Assembly (NCBI GenBank): GCA_023245975.1
Contig: JAHFJF010000010.1
Location: forward strand, 1 to 15,693
Source: an archaeon
GTDB lineage: Archaea; Nanobdellota; Nanobdellia; SCGC-AAA011-G17; GW2011-AR17
Length of the DNA: 15,693 nt
Direction of reading: 5' to 3'
Below the pieces are notes generated by a model, which was not told where the DNA came from, did no database searches, and saw only the letters and a list, made by a program, of their open reading frames with translations. Made by a program: the position numbers and the translations under genes. Below are positions 1-10,000 of this stretch, in pieces; the first letter of the stretch is position 1, and every line of letters starts with the position of its first letter.

Positions 1-92
1 TTGCCGACTATGACAGCCGGATAAATTAGCTGTTCGAGAACTTTTTCAAATTTAGTGCCATCTGGATTTATTATTGCTATTCCCCATACCAC
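1..92 (-). CDS. 5' end of an unrecognised gene, truncated by the window edge
   Basis: An open frame on the minus strand begins with GTG at 92-90 and runs without a stop to the window edge, giving about 30 residues that start MVWGIAIINPDGTKFEKV. A TATA-like box (TTTAAATA on the minus strand, 122-115) is centred about 26 bases before the GTG, so the gene would be leaderless like others here. The frame could alternatively open at TTG 113, just after an in-frame stop. The family is not recognisable from so short a piece. The ATG at 87-85 in another frame gives only 11 codons and is discarded. Reality of the gene is supported only by the open frame and promoter spacing. Confidence 0.45.
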   Translation of the reverse strand, partial: MVWGIAIINPDGTKFEKVLEQLIYPAVIVG

Positions 93-114
93 CCCTATAA
101 TAAGAATACACAAC

Positions 115-122
115 TATTTAAA
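115..122 (-). promoter_or_regulatory. TATA box for the gene cut at the left edge
   Basis: TTTAAATA on the minus strand sits about 26 bases from the GTG at 92, the spacing expected between an archaeal TATA box centre and a transcription start. Confidence 0.4.
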
Positions 123-157
123 TTTTAAGAAAGATAAAAAAATAAGAAGAATACCAC

Positions 158-757
158 TTAAAGCTGCCCAGAACTAAGCGGTCTTGTAGAAGGATTCTGT
201 TGTTGCCTCATATGCTCCATGAACTCATCATGCGCTCTGCCAGTTTCATCAATCTCATGCTGATATTGCCCTTGGGTATAGCCACTTAATTGGTTTTCCA
301 GCATTTCATCGGAGAGATTCACGGTTGAAGTTGCGGTTCGTGTCCATGTATCATCTTCATTTCTGACAAGCCGTAATTCAGAAACATCTTCTTTTCCATT
401 ATCAGTGGCCTGTGCCCTATTAATGACTCGTTCATAAAGTTCCATTACCCTGTCGCCATTTCTTGTTACTGTAACTTCACGATGGAAATCTAAAACACCA
501 TTTTCATTTATATCCCTTGGTACCCATGAATAAAAGCTAACTTGCTCCTGGGTTGTTGGCCGCTCCCCATTATGCTTGAATGCATAGAGCGCTACTGCCA
601 ATTCTGTTGTCGCCTCATCGTAATCATATGCATAGGTCTGCCTCGTCAAATTATTTCCTGCCATTGCTGCATTAGAGCTTGCGCATCCAGTTGATAATAA
701 AGACCCTGCAAGCATTACGCCAGTTAAATTTTTCTTTAGAATTCCTTTCAAATTCAT
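158..757 (-). CDS. Secreted lipoprotein with Ca-binding-like loop, paralog 1 of 3
   Basis: 199-residue protein, family not named. The N-terminus is a lipoprotein signal: basic residues, a hydrophobic stretch, then L-S-T-G-C with the lipid-accepting cysteine at 25. The mature part should be anchored outside the membrane. Residues about 42-91 hold a conserved block ending in D-I-N-E-N-G-V-L-D, with Asp82, Asn84, Asn86 and Asp90 spaced as in EF-hand/dockerin-type calcium loops. A second block around RAQATDNGKEDV is shared with the two downstream-numbered neighbours, so the three are paralogs. The C-terminal tail is rich in Gln, Glu and Arg. The start is fixed by a strong Shine-Dalgarno (GGAGG, complement of 768-772). 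It has its own TATA box and is the last of three co-oriented copies. No enzyme motif is visible; a surface or binding role is inference. Confidence 0.8.
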   Translation of the reverse strand: MNLKGILKKNLTGVMLAGSLLSTGCASSNAAMAGNNLTRQTYAYDYDEATTELAVALYAFKHNGERPTTQEQVSFYSWVPRDINENGVLDFHREVTVTRNGDRVMELYERVINRAQATDNGKEDVSELRLVRNEDDTWTRTATSTVNLSDEMLENQLSGYTQGQYQHEIDETGRAHDEFMEHMRQQQNPSTRPLSSGQL

Positions 758-767
758 TTATATCTTG

Positions 768-772
768 CCTCC
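768..772 (-). promoter_or_regulatory. Shine-Dalgarno site of lipoprotein paralog 1
   Basis: GGAGG on the minus strand lies 10 bases before the ATG at 757 and fixes that start. Confidence 0.65.
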
Positions 773-794
773 GGCTATTCACGATATGTACAAA

Positions 795-803
795 CTATAT
801 AAA
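795..803 (-). promoter_or_regulatory. TATA box of lipoprotein paralog 1
   Basis: TTTATATAG on the minus strand, between the stop of paralog 2 and the start of paralog 1, predicts a transcript start near 773 and a short leader holding the Shine-Dalgarno. It indicates separate transcription rather than pure read-through. Confidence 0.5.
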
Positions 804-815
804 TATTTGCTCAAA

Positions 816-1400
816 TTATTGAGCGGGATTGTGCCTGCGCTGAAACTCATTGTGCCTATCCCAAACTCTGCCGGTATTCTGCAGATTCATTGAGAATGCT
901 CCATCATGATATTCCAGATAATATTCCTGAAAATCTTCAACATCTATATTGTACTCTTCCAAAAGAACATTATCTAACCTTTTAACTACCTGCCAATTCC
1001 CTAATGGTCTTATCATGTAATTGTTTGTTGTTACTTCTTCCTTGCCGCTTTCAGTTGCTTCTGCCCTTTTTACAAGGACCTCTTCTGCCCTAACTAGCAT
1101 ATAATCGCAGCTAAAGAAAACAACATTCCTATTAAAATCAAGAACCCTGTTTGAATTTATGTCTCTTGGGACGTATCGATATCCTAGTAGACCTTCCTGT
1201 GGGTTATAAATTTCTCCTCGATCGAATTCATACAATCGTTCTGCTAAATCGCTTGGAACAAAATCATAATTGAATGAGTGGCTTTCTCTTTCAAGAAGTC
1301 GCTCTTGAGATCTTAATTCAGGATGTTTAACGCCCTTACTTGCACAGCCAATAGATAATAAGGCAACAAGTCCCATCAAATTTTTAGATATATTTTTCAT
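816..1400 (-). CDS. Secreted lipoprotein with Ca-binding-like loop, paralog 2 of 3
   Basis: 194 residues from the ATG at 1400. An in-frame ATG at 1424 exists, but only the 1400 start has a Shine-Dalgarno (GGAGTGAT) just before it and puts the signal peptide at the N-terminus. The signal ends L-S-I-G-C, with Cys19 as lipidation site. Residues about 43-89 align with the conserved block of the other two copies. The Ca-loop equivalent is Asp80, Asn82, Asn84, Asp88, but the central glycine has become Arg85, so metal binding may be weakened. The second shared block reads KRAEATESGKEEV. This is the most diverged of the three copies. Function unknown; an exterior membrane-anchored location is inferred from the lipobox. 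Confidence 0.8.
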   Translation of the reverse strand: MKNISKNLMGLVALLSIGCASKGVKHPELRSQERLLERESHSFNYDFVPSDLAERLYEFDRGEIYNPQEGLLGYRYVPRDINSNRVLDFNRNVVFFSCDYMLVRAEEVLVKRAEATESGKEEVTTNNYMIRPLGNWQVVKRLDNVLLEEYNIDVEDFQEYYLEYHDGAFSMNLQNTGRVWDRHNEFQRRHNPAQ

Positions 1401-1434
1401 TGATATCACTCCGAAGACCAGCAATCCATTTAGG

Positions 1435-1444
1435 TTATATAAAC
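1435..1444 (-). promoter_or_regulatory. TATA box of lipoprotein paralog 2
   Basis: GTTTATATAA on the minus strand predicts a start near 1413, giving a leader that still contains GGAGTGAT before the ATG at 1400. Confidence 0.5.
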
Positions 1445-1452
1445 TTTTTCAT

Positions 1453-1469
1453 AAAAAGCAGCCGCTATT
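1453..1469. repeat. 17-base repeat, copy 1, at the 3' end of a minus-strand gene
   Basis: AAAAAGCAGCCGCTATT here is identical to 14931-14947. Read on the minus strand it is AATAGCGGCTGCTTTTT. It overlaps the stop of lipoprotein paralog 3 (TAG, complement of 1465-1467) and ends in a T-run. AGC/GCT can pair around GGCT, so it may be a terminator or 3'-end processing signal. Confidence 0.6.
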
Positions 1470-2001
1470 GATCTCGTTGTTGGTTTTGTGCACTTAAGAG
1501 CTGCCTGATTAGCTCTTCAGTTCTCTGCATTTGTTGGTCCCTATTATCATTGCTTTGGGCAAGATCATTGATCCTATCTTCATTAGGTGAAAAATTTGTT
1601 TCTTTTGAATAAACTGTATAAGTGCCATTATCATTTACAACCAACCTATCTTCTTGTACAGCATCTCTGCCTGTTCCGTTAGCCTGTGCTCTGAAGACTG
1701 TTTTCTGATACACCTCTACTACTTTTGTGCCTTTTCTTGTAACAGTAAATTCAATTTTATAATCCAATACCCCATTATCGTTTATGTCGACAGAAGAATA
1801 TCGGTATGGCGAAAGCTGATCTGCGGATTGAGCTTGCTCGCCATTATGATCCATAGAATAAAGCGTATCAGCCATTTCCATTGAAACTTCATCGTAATAA
1901 AATCTGCGTGTTGTCTTTTTCAGGCCAGCATCTCTAGTATTAGCGCTACAGCTCGATATCAAAAATGTTAGACCAACCAACCCTTTAGAAAGTTTTCTCA
2001 T
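1465..2001 (-). CDS. Secreted lipoprotein with Ca-binding-like loop, paralog 3 of 3
   Basis: 178 residues from the ATG at 2001. An upstream in-frame ATG at 2076 would add 25 residues that include part of the promoter and bury the signal peptide, so it is rejected. GGGGTGGT just before 2001 is the Shine-Dalgarno. The signal ends I-S-S-C, with Cys18 as the likely lipidation site. The conserved block has D-I-N-D-N-G-V-L-D (Asp72, Asn74, Asn76, Asp80), closely matching paralog 1, and a later FRAQANGTGRDAV block. The C-terminus is Gln/Asp/Arg-rich. It is divergent from the large secreted-protein operon and shares its intergenic region, which suggests the two sets are used together at the cell surface. 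That link is inference. Confidence 0.8.
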   Translation of the reverse strand: MRKLSKGLVGLTFLISSCSANTRDAGLKKTTRRFYYDEVSMEMADTLYSMDHNGEQAQSADQLSPYRYSSVDINDNGVLDYKIEFTVTRKGTKVVEVYQKTVFRAQANGTGRDAVQEDRLVVNDNGTYTVYSKETNFSPNEDRINDLAQSNDNRDQQMQRTEELIRQLLSAQNQQRDQ

Positions 2002-2040
2002 ATTACCACCCCTTTTCTTCAAATAGCGATGAATAAAGAA

Positions 2041-2049
2041 TATATAAAG
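2041..2049 (-). promoter_or_regulatory. TATA box of lipoprotein paralog 3
   Basis: CTTTATATA on the minus strand predicts transcription from about 2018, leaving a short leader with GGGGTGGT before the ATG at 2001. This excludes the ATG at 2076, which lies upstream of the box. Confidence 0.5.
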
Positions 2050-2095
2050 ATTGCCTTGAAATTGCGAAGGGTCCAATTGATTGAACCCTAACCTT

Positions 2096-2103
2096 TTTAT
2101 ATC
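2096..2103 (+). promoter_or_regulatory. TATA box of the giant secreted-protein operon
   Basis: TTTATATC is centred about 25 bases before the ATG at 2124, so the first operon gene is probably leaderless. With the box at 2041-2049 on the other strand it makes a compact divergent promoter region of about 120 bases. Confidence 0.5.
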
Positions 2104-2123
2104 CTGATTAATTAATAAGTTTG

Positions 2124-4094
2124 ATGCAAAAAAGAGGGCAGATTACGTTTTATGTAGTTATGGGAATATTCGTCTTTTCAATGATAGTTATTATTATAGC
2201 TTTCAGGAATCAGGTTTTCAGGTCAGCTTGGGATATTGAGCATGTAAGGTCATTGGAAATCCCTGAAAAGGCGCGTTCTGTTCAGAAGATAATACTTGAT
2301 TGCATTGGCGAAATCTCAGAAGAGGGCGTAGCAAGATTATCCTCACAAGGCGGCTACATAATTCTGCCAGAAGACATTTCTCCACAAAGTGCCGGAAATA
2401 GGTTTTCCAATTCTCTTCAAGTCCTACCAAAAAGTGATGTTCGGGTTGCATATTGGTCTTATTCTGCTGCAAACAATGTCCAAAAGAATGCCGTCCCAAC
2501 AATAGAATCAATGGAGAATGATCTTGCATCTTATGTTGACAACAATCTTGCACGATGCATAAGCAACTTAACAGCATATGAAAATTATGAAATAACTGCA
2601 GGCCAAATATCCACGACTGCTGAAATAGAAGAAAACAGGATAAAATACACTGTAAATTTCCCAATACATATCAGTTTTGATGATTTCGAATTTAATTTCC
2701 CCGTGTTTTATTATGAGCAGAATCATAATCTGGGCAGCCTTTACAACAAGGCAAATGAGATATTGAGAAGCCTCGACAGCAATACCTTCATAGAGGAAAA
2801 AACTTTGGATGCATTAAGCGTTTATAAAAGCATACCATTTAGCGGAACTGACACATCTTGCACTCCAAGAATATGGCTGAAGCCAAATGTTGAAAGCGAG
2901 ATCAAAAAGGCATTGGGTCTTAATATCCCATTCATAAGGGTTGGAGGCACTTCTTTCACTGGCAGCAACAGGTATTTTATTATAGATGCATTATCTGGAA
3001 GGAATTCTAACTTGAAAGTCAAATTTGATTACTTGGAAAACTGGCCATTCTTCATGGACGTACATCCTTCTGACGGGATAGTCTTGAAGACAGAACCAAT
3101 ATTGCCTAGGAATGTTAAAGAATTAGCTTATGTCTCATCATTGTTATGCGTTACTGATTACAGGTTCATATATGATCTGAAATTCCCGGTATTAGTGACT
3201 TTACAGGATACTGAATCTGGCAATACATTCCAGTTCGCTTATCTGGCAGTCATTGACAATAATCAAGCCAAGGAAAACACAAGAGCAGAAAACATAGAGC
3301 CAAACACAAATTTAATCTGCAGCAGCCTAGGCACAGAGCAGACTGTTTCTGTTGTTGAGGGAACAACTGGCTTTGCCCCATCCCAAAATGCCAAGGTATT
3401 ATTCAAGTGTGTAAATGCTTTATGCGATATTGGAAACACTGGAAACTCTGTTCCCAAGGGGACATTAAAGGCATTATTCCCACAATGCATCAACGGTTTT
3501 GTTTTGGCAGAGAAAGAAGGATATGTCTCAAGCAAGGAACAGGTTGATACTGTTGAATCCGGCAGCCAGTTTACTGTTAGTTTACAGAAGCTGAAAGAGC
3601 TTGGAATAAAAATCGTTCTTTTGGAGAATGGTTTTGAAAGGAATCCTACGGAAAATGAAGCAGTAACAATAACATTGACAAATGATGATTCAGAATATAG
3701 CACTTTGATAACATCTGATGATAGGATGATCCAATTAGTGCCTGGAAGATACAGATTAACTTCTCTAGTTATAGCTTCTTCTGATGAAGGCTTCGAGATC
3801 CCTGGCAGGGAAATAACAAGGTGCGTCAAGGTTCCTGTAACAGGTATCACTGGAATATTCGGGGCAGAAGAAGAGAAATGTTTCAGCACATCTACAGAAA
3901 GTATCACATTGCAGTCTGTCATAGTTGGTGGTTCTGAGCAGGAATTCACAATTCCTCCTGAAGGATTATACGAATCTAGCGATATAACCTTCTATGTCCC
4001 AGTATCCGGAATACCATCTACGCCTGAGCAGCTGTCTGGAGTTGTTGAATCGATAGATATTGGCATCGGCACAAGGCCGCCGAGGTTGGCATGA
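2124..4094 (+). CDS. Pilin-like membrane-anchored protein with large extracellular region
   Basis: 656 residues from the ATG at 2124; a TTG three bases upstream is possible, but promoter spacing favours ATG. The N-terminus is K-R-G-Q-I-T-F-Y followed by a hydrophobic helix (about residues 7-28). This resembles archaeal class III (type IV pilin-like) signal peptides, where cleavage falls between Gly and Gln, but the usual Glu at mature position 5 is absent. The remaining 620 or so residues are polar and should be outside. From about residue 428 there is a C-x4-C segment with a following P-x-C-I-N-G pattern, then beta-rich stretches (about 495-620), suggestive of PEGA or carboxypeptidase-regulatory-like sandwiches; that fold call is tentative. 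Its last codon overlaps the next gene's start (ATGA), so the two are translationally coupled. An anchor or scaffold for the giant protein is the inferred role. Confidence 0.8.
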   Translation: MQKRGQITFYVVMGIFVFSMIVIIIAFRNQVFRSAWDIEHVRSLEIPEKARSVQKIILDCIGEISEEGVARLSSQGGYIILPEDISPQSAGNRFSNSLQVLPKSDVRVAYWSYSAANNVQKNAVPTIESMENDLASYVDNNLARCISNLTAYENYEITAGQISTTAEIEENRIKYTVNFPIHISFDDFEFNFPVFYYEQNHNLGSLYNKANEILRSLDSNTFIEEKTLDALSVYKSIPFSGTDTSCTPRIWLKPNVESEIKKALGLNIPFIRVGGTSFTGSNRYFIIDALSGRNSNLKVKFDYLENWPFFMDVHPSDGIVLKTEPILPRNVKELAYVSSLLCVTDYRFIYDLKFPVLVTLQDTESGNTFQFAYLAVIDNNQAKENTRAENIEPNTNLICSSLGTEQTVSVVEGTTGFAPSQNAKVLFKCVNALCDIGNTGNSVPKGTLKALFPQCINGFVLAEKEGYVSSKEQVDTVESGSQFTVSLQKLKELGIKIVLLENGFERNPTENEAVTITLTNDDSEYSTLITSDDRMIQLVPGRYRLTSLVIASSDEGFEIPGREITRCVKVPVTGITGIFGAEEEKCFSTSTESITLQSVIVGGSEQEFTIPPEGLYESSDITFYVPVSGIPSTPEQLSGVVESIDIGIGTRPPRLA

Positions 4095-7000
4095 GAATAA
4101 AAGAATTTAGGGGCAGTATAGCAATTTTCATAATTTGGATAATAATGACAATGCCTCTTGCAGCTGCGCAATTCAGCTCACCTGAGCAAACTCCTGAAAA
4201 TTTTGACGAAAAAGAAACTGGTTCATCGATCTTAGTACAAGTCAATTCATATGAGCCAAGAATAGTTCCATCTAATATCCTAGAAGAAGACGATGCACCG
4301 GTATATGCATTCCTGACTGCGACTACTGCTGGATCATTGTTGGCAGAAGCCGCATCTGTAGAATCAGGTTTGGGTGCAGAAGCACAATTAAGGGAACGCG
4401 CAACCTCTGAGCCTTTATTTTCAGCACCAGAAATAAGGACTGTTGTTATCAGGCCAACCGATGAAAATACTGCAGATTTGATTAGGGGTAATCCGCGTTA
4501 CATTAGACCAAGGCAATATAGTCTGGATAATCTTGGCTATCTCATGATTTTGTTGAGAAAAGTTGAAACTGAAGATGAGCTCCCTGAAGATATAACATTG
4601 AATATGGAAGCAGAAATCTGGTTTGAAAATGCAGAGAGATTATTTTCACTGATACAGCAAGATTTAGTATTGCCATTGGATGCTGATGAAGTTTCATGGA
4701 AGTCCAAACCAGTAAACCAGTATGGATTTTTTGCAGGTCGTGGCTACATAAGGGCCTCTGAAATCTCAAGCAACAATGCACAGTTCGTTGTTTATTCTGG
4801 AGATGACAGGTCATGGCCATACACTGGGAGCCCAAGGCCAATACAATCATTAAACCTTGATCTAGGGGAAACATCGGATTTCATCAGGCTGCAAGAAACT
4901 GGAGAATTAATACAAAATACATTCAGGGTAAAATTACTAGACATAATAGACCAGACAGAAAACAGGGTCAAGCTAAGCATAGAATCTGATGGAAGATTGC
5001 AGGAGATAGTTGTTGCTGAAGGGTCTAGATTGTTCCCTGGTTCAGAATGGACCGTTTCTAATATCGAAATTTCAGATACAGATGACGGTACAAAATATGA
5101 AATTACAATTACTTCTGCAAATGATCGAAAAATAATTTCTGCGGTCTATCCAAAAGGAACTTTGCAGCAGAATAACCAGGATCCTTGCGAAAGAAGCCCA
5201 GTCTTGTTAGGAAACTTAGCCGCTACAACCCATCAAGAACAAAGGACAAATGGAGAATTAAACGGCTCATCATTATTTTACTTGAATGGGTTGAGGCAAA
5301 TGAATCCTTCAGACTTCTCAAGATTGGTCGATAACACGGTCCAGGCTGGAAGATACTTGACAGTTACAGAAATAAATCAAAACACTGCTACGCTGCGAAT
5401 AGATAACCTTGAAGAAAATCTGCAAAGAGGCTCAGGCTGGTTCGATGTTGGAAAGACATTGCTGCAGACATTCATAACAGAAGTCAGGGCTAGGCTAGGG
5501 GATTCAAATCGTCAGGAATTCACATTAAGGCAAGGTTCTGCAAGAAGAGTTAGCGTGGATGATTTTACTTACATAATCACTGTAAACAGCATCGACAGTC
5601 AAAGAGATAATGTTAAAATATCCGTCACAAGAGAGAGAAATCTCGAGCCGGGAGTTGCAGAGATAAGGCCAACCGTATCAATCTCAACCAACAGGCCATC
5701 AAGTGAAATAGCAACAGAGATTGGAAATACAAGCAAAGACTTCGTATATTGTACTGCTATCCAGCAATACAAGAAAATGATAACTGATTATCAGGGTATT
5801 AAAGATGAAAATGGAGTATTGTTGTCTGACAGAGCCGCTTTCAGGATCGGAAAGATTTACGAAGAAATAGGATATCCTAAGCTTGCGGTAGAAAATTATC
5901 AAAAATCTTTGGAGAATGGTATTGGCGAATTTTTAGTAGAGGCCCAAGGCAGGATAACGGCATTGCAGAATGCAGCTGAATCTGGTGCAAGGATAAGAAA
6001 AGAAGTTATTCAGGATAATGGAAGAGAAGTTCATGTCAGGGCAGGAAGCATATTCGGAAATCCAGAGTCAAGGCCAAAGGCTACACTATTAGTGGAAGGC
6101 AAGACGAAAAGCCTTGTTCTTGGGGAAAAAGTTTTTTCTAATGATTTCAATATTGCAGAAACAAGGGAAGGCCCGGCATACAGCTATAACTGGAGAATCA
6201 GGGAACTTTCAGATGATTTTATTGTAGTTGAGAAGTTTGCTACATCTGGGACAATACCATCAACAGTTGCAAGCCGACTATTAAGCTCAATAACAGAAAG
6301 GGAAACAATCAATCTTGGGGAAACAGAATTAATAGAAGGAAAGCCAATAACACTAAATAATATTGATTCGCAAAAATTTGCTTTGATAAAAATTATTCCA
6401 GGCACTGGAAGGCCATTGATAAGCAGGTCAAATTTCACATTGCATATCCCCATAGAAAAAAGAGCCATAAAACAGACACCTGATGAAATTGCTGACAAAA
6501 TAAACCGCACAGAAGATATAATAAAAGACCTAGATAATATAATCAATAAGCTTGATGATGTTGTCAGGGTGTGGAAGCAGGTCTGCCTGATAACTTTCGC
6601 TTACTTGACGCTAAAGAATTCTTTCCTCACAGGAATATCAAGAACTCAGGCACGCAGATTAGCTATGCGCGGCCAGGATGGAAATTCTGGTTGGAACCAG
6701 TATTGCCAGCAGAATTCTGGCCCATCCAAAGCTTATGGGAGCTATGATGATTGCATAAATAATAATTTGGACAGGATAAGCACCTCAATAGAAGAATCAC
6801 AGAATTCGATAGAGCAGGTTAATGATGAAATTGATGATTACAGGAACCAGGAATGGTTCAGGGATTTAACTAAAAATTACACCAATCTTGATAAGTATGG
6901 TGAATTTGCCGGGAACCAATTGAATCCGCAGACATTAAGGGATTACAGGTATTGGCAGTTGATGAAACAGGGAATGACATATACAGATTTGACTGGTAGC

Positions 7001-10000
7001 CAAGATGAAGGAATCACGAGTTATAATTTCAGGGGCGAAGTTGACAAGCAGCTGGATTCTTTCAATTTCAATGAGAATATGCAGCAATACAATAGTGCTG
7101 TTGCAGCAATAGAAGAAAGATACCCAAGCTTTGATTCATTGCCAGAAGATGATAAGAAACAAATATTTAGAGACTTGATGGGTGCATCAGGCGCGGATAT
7201 TTCCTCTGAAGAGTTTATTTTCCTGGGCGACCTGCATACAAGCAAACTTACTTCTTTGAGAAGGGATGAACGTGGAGTATATGCTAATACGCCTCAAGGA
7301 AGGATAAATCTCAATGAGGGTACGGTACTGGATTATGTTAGAAGATTAGACCAGGAAAGGCAAACTAGTCCTGGCTCGGCAAATGAAATTCAGGAAGAGA
7401 TAAACAGGGTTAACAGGAATTACGAAAGAAATCCAAGGGCACCATTGATTTCAAGCCAGGGACAAGTTTATGTTGATGAACAAAATAAGTTTTATGTTGC
7501 AGATACTTTAGCATTCTCTACTGGGCAAATCAGGGATGATTACAGCACTCACGCTACAATAGAAATTTATCCAGATGGAAAGCCTTATTGTGTCCCTTCT
7601 GGAAATGGAAATTATGTTAAAGTTTTAGATTTCTTCCAGGATGACAGCCCAAAGACAATCCAGGAATGGAATGTTGGAACAGATGGATTGCTATGCACGC
7701 AGGATGACGTTTTAGTTAGGCATCAAAGCGTTTTGGCAAGGCCTGAAAATGCAAACGAGCAAAATAGGCTGCTGGAATTATCGTCTAGAATAGGTAGAAG
7801 GAGAATCGGCGAAGTTGTTTCCTCCAGCGGTCAGAATTTCATTGTTGATGACAGCCTTTCAAGGAGCCAGCATAATGTAGCAGCTCCAAAATGTTTCGAT
7901 GTAATGGATCCGTCTGACTGTCAGACATTGTTTGGAGTTTGCGATCCAGTTATGTGTCCACCATCTCGGTTTAATCTTGGAGGCACATGGCAGGTAGACA
8001 ATGTCGTCCAGACAGGGTTGATAGGCTCTTTGGTATTGGGCCTGCATAATTTCAATGCAAGGGAGCCTGTACCAGTATGCTTAACCGGAGTATTGGCCGG
8101 ATTGAGAAACATAAAATCAATTCTGCAGGGTTATGCCGAATGCCTTAAAGTTGCGCAAACAACCGGAAAGTCTGTTGGAGTTTGCGATACAATCAGGAGC
8201 ATTTTCACTTGCGAATTGATTTGGAGAGAAGCAACTGCAATATTCAAGATCAGGGGCAGCATATTCAAATGGATTGGCCAAAGGGTATTCGGGCAGTCTG
8301 AGGAAGGCGGCGAATACCTTACATTGCAGCAAAGTTTCGAGAATGTTGAAGATTCTGTAAACTTCTTCACGAAAGAATACGCAGCACAATCATTTGCTGC
8401 ATACAATTCAAGATCGGCAGATGAAATAGGCTCTAGCATTTGCAGGGCAGCAATTTACGGCAAGACTCCGGAGATAGGCAACATGATAGACCAACTATCA
8501 ACGCCAGAAAGCCCGCCGCAATATATTGCAACATTGAGTGTGGCGCCATACTCAGATGTCCTGCAGCAATCACGATATTCAGTATACTATCATGTCTATG
8601 CCGGAGAAAACCAGCCTGTTGATTACAGTGTCTTCCTCAAAAGTGAAATAGGCGATGTATACTATATGACTGAAAGATGCAGGGGCAGGTCCGGCAGGAT
8701 AGAAAAAGGTGGCATTGCCGATGCAACAATAGATTGCGTGGCTCCTGTAAATTTCAAGGAAGTATGCATTACCGTCAATGGAAGGACTAATTGCGGATTC
8801 GGTAAGGTAACTACCGATTTCGGATTAAATTATCTTAATGAGCTCATTGTAGAAGGTGATGTCAGGAAGCAGATAGATTCAGAAGAAGAATGTGTAGCTG
8901 GAGATTCACAGGGAAGCCCGGCATTATTGGGGGCAGGAATCGCAAGTGCAATTGGACTGCCTTATGCAACTGAAGGTGCAAGAGCCGGATTGGCTGCAAG
9001 AGACTTAAGCACAACAGGAATTGCAAGGGTCTGCTCTGTCCAGAATCCTGGAACAGGGACAAATCCACAAGATTACAAAGTTGTCGGAACTTGCGGGAAT
9101 GATGCAAATAACAGGGTTCTTGGAAATTGCTGGATCGATTTACGCACTGTTACAATACATGACACTGAAAGGCAGCTAGAGCTTTCAGAACAATTGGAAG
9201 AACATACAATAGAAGTTGAAAGGGAAAGGCTCGGCATAACAAACACAATAAACAAAGAAGAAAGCAAGAGAATATTTGATGAGATAGAAGCCCAGGATAA
9301 AAAATCATGTGCAAAGGCGATTGATGCATTGAAACAATATGATAATTTGGCTGAACGTTCTGTAAGTTATGATCTTTCAGGAAAATCAAGGATGCGCGTG
9401 GGTGAAAGCTATGAATATCTTGCAGTTAATTGCGCGAAGGCAGACCCATTAAGGGAATTCAATCGTTTGATAGTGGAGCTAGAAAGGTCTTTGCAGTCTA
9501 TAGTAAATACTTTCAATAATAACATAGATGCCGCAAGAAGGGAAAATATAGCCAATCCCCAAGCATTGAATTCTGCAATCACTAGGGAAACTACTGAGGC
9601 ACTTGCGCAGATTGGAGTGATTGAAAGAGATTATAATAATCGTGTCGCGTTATTGGGCATCGAATCCACTGGCACTGTAAGTATAGCATCAATCGTGCAG
9701 GCATTCAAGGCGAGAATCAGTTCAGGAGAAACAATACCTATTGCCCAGATTGCACGCAGCCCAATTGAGGTAAATGCCGAAGTGGCAGCATGTGCGAGAT
9801 GTGGTGATGGTGCCTTGAACCAATGTGACAAGGAAGAATGCAATGGAATAAACCAAAACTGCTATTTCTTCGAGCGCGTAAATGACGTTCTAGGCATAGA
9901 TATCGCCGATCCAATAGGAAATAATGAATGCTATTCATGTGCAAGGGCAAATGATTGCTCATCATTTGATTTTGACAGGTCAAAATGTGAAAGCCAAAGA

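Noticed and set aside
2002..2076. N-terminal extension of lipoprotein paralog 3 to the ATG at 2076
   Set aside because: The extension covers the TATA box and leader and would place the lipoprotein signal internally.
2121..2123. TTG as start of the pilin-like gene
   Set aside because: It is three bases before an ATG, and TATA spacing puts the transcript start at about the ATG.
3263..3949. 228-codon minus-strand frame within the pilin-like gene
   Set aside because: It mirrors the plus-strand coding frame, has no signal or promoter, and its composition is that of an antisense shadow.
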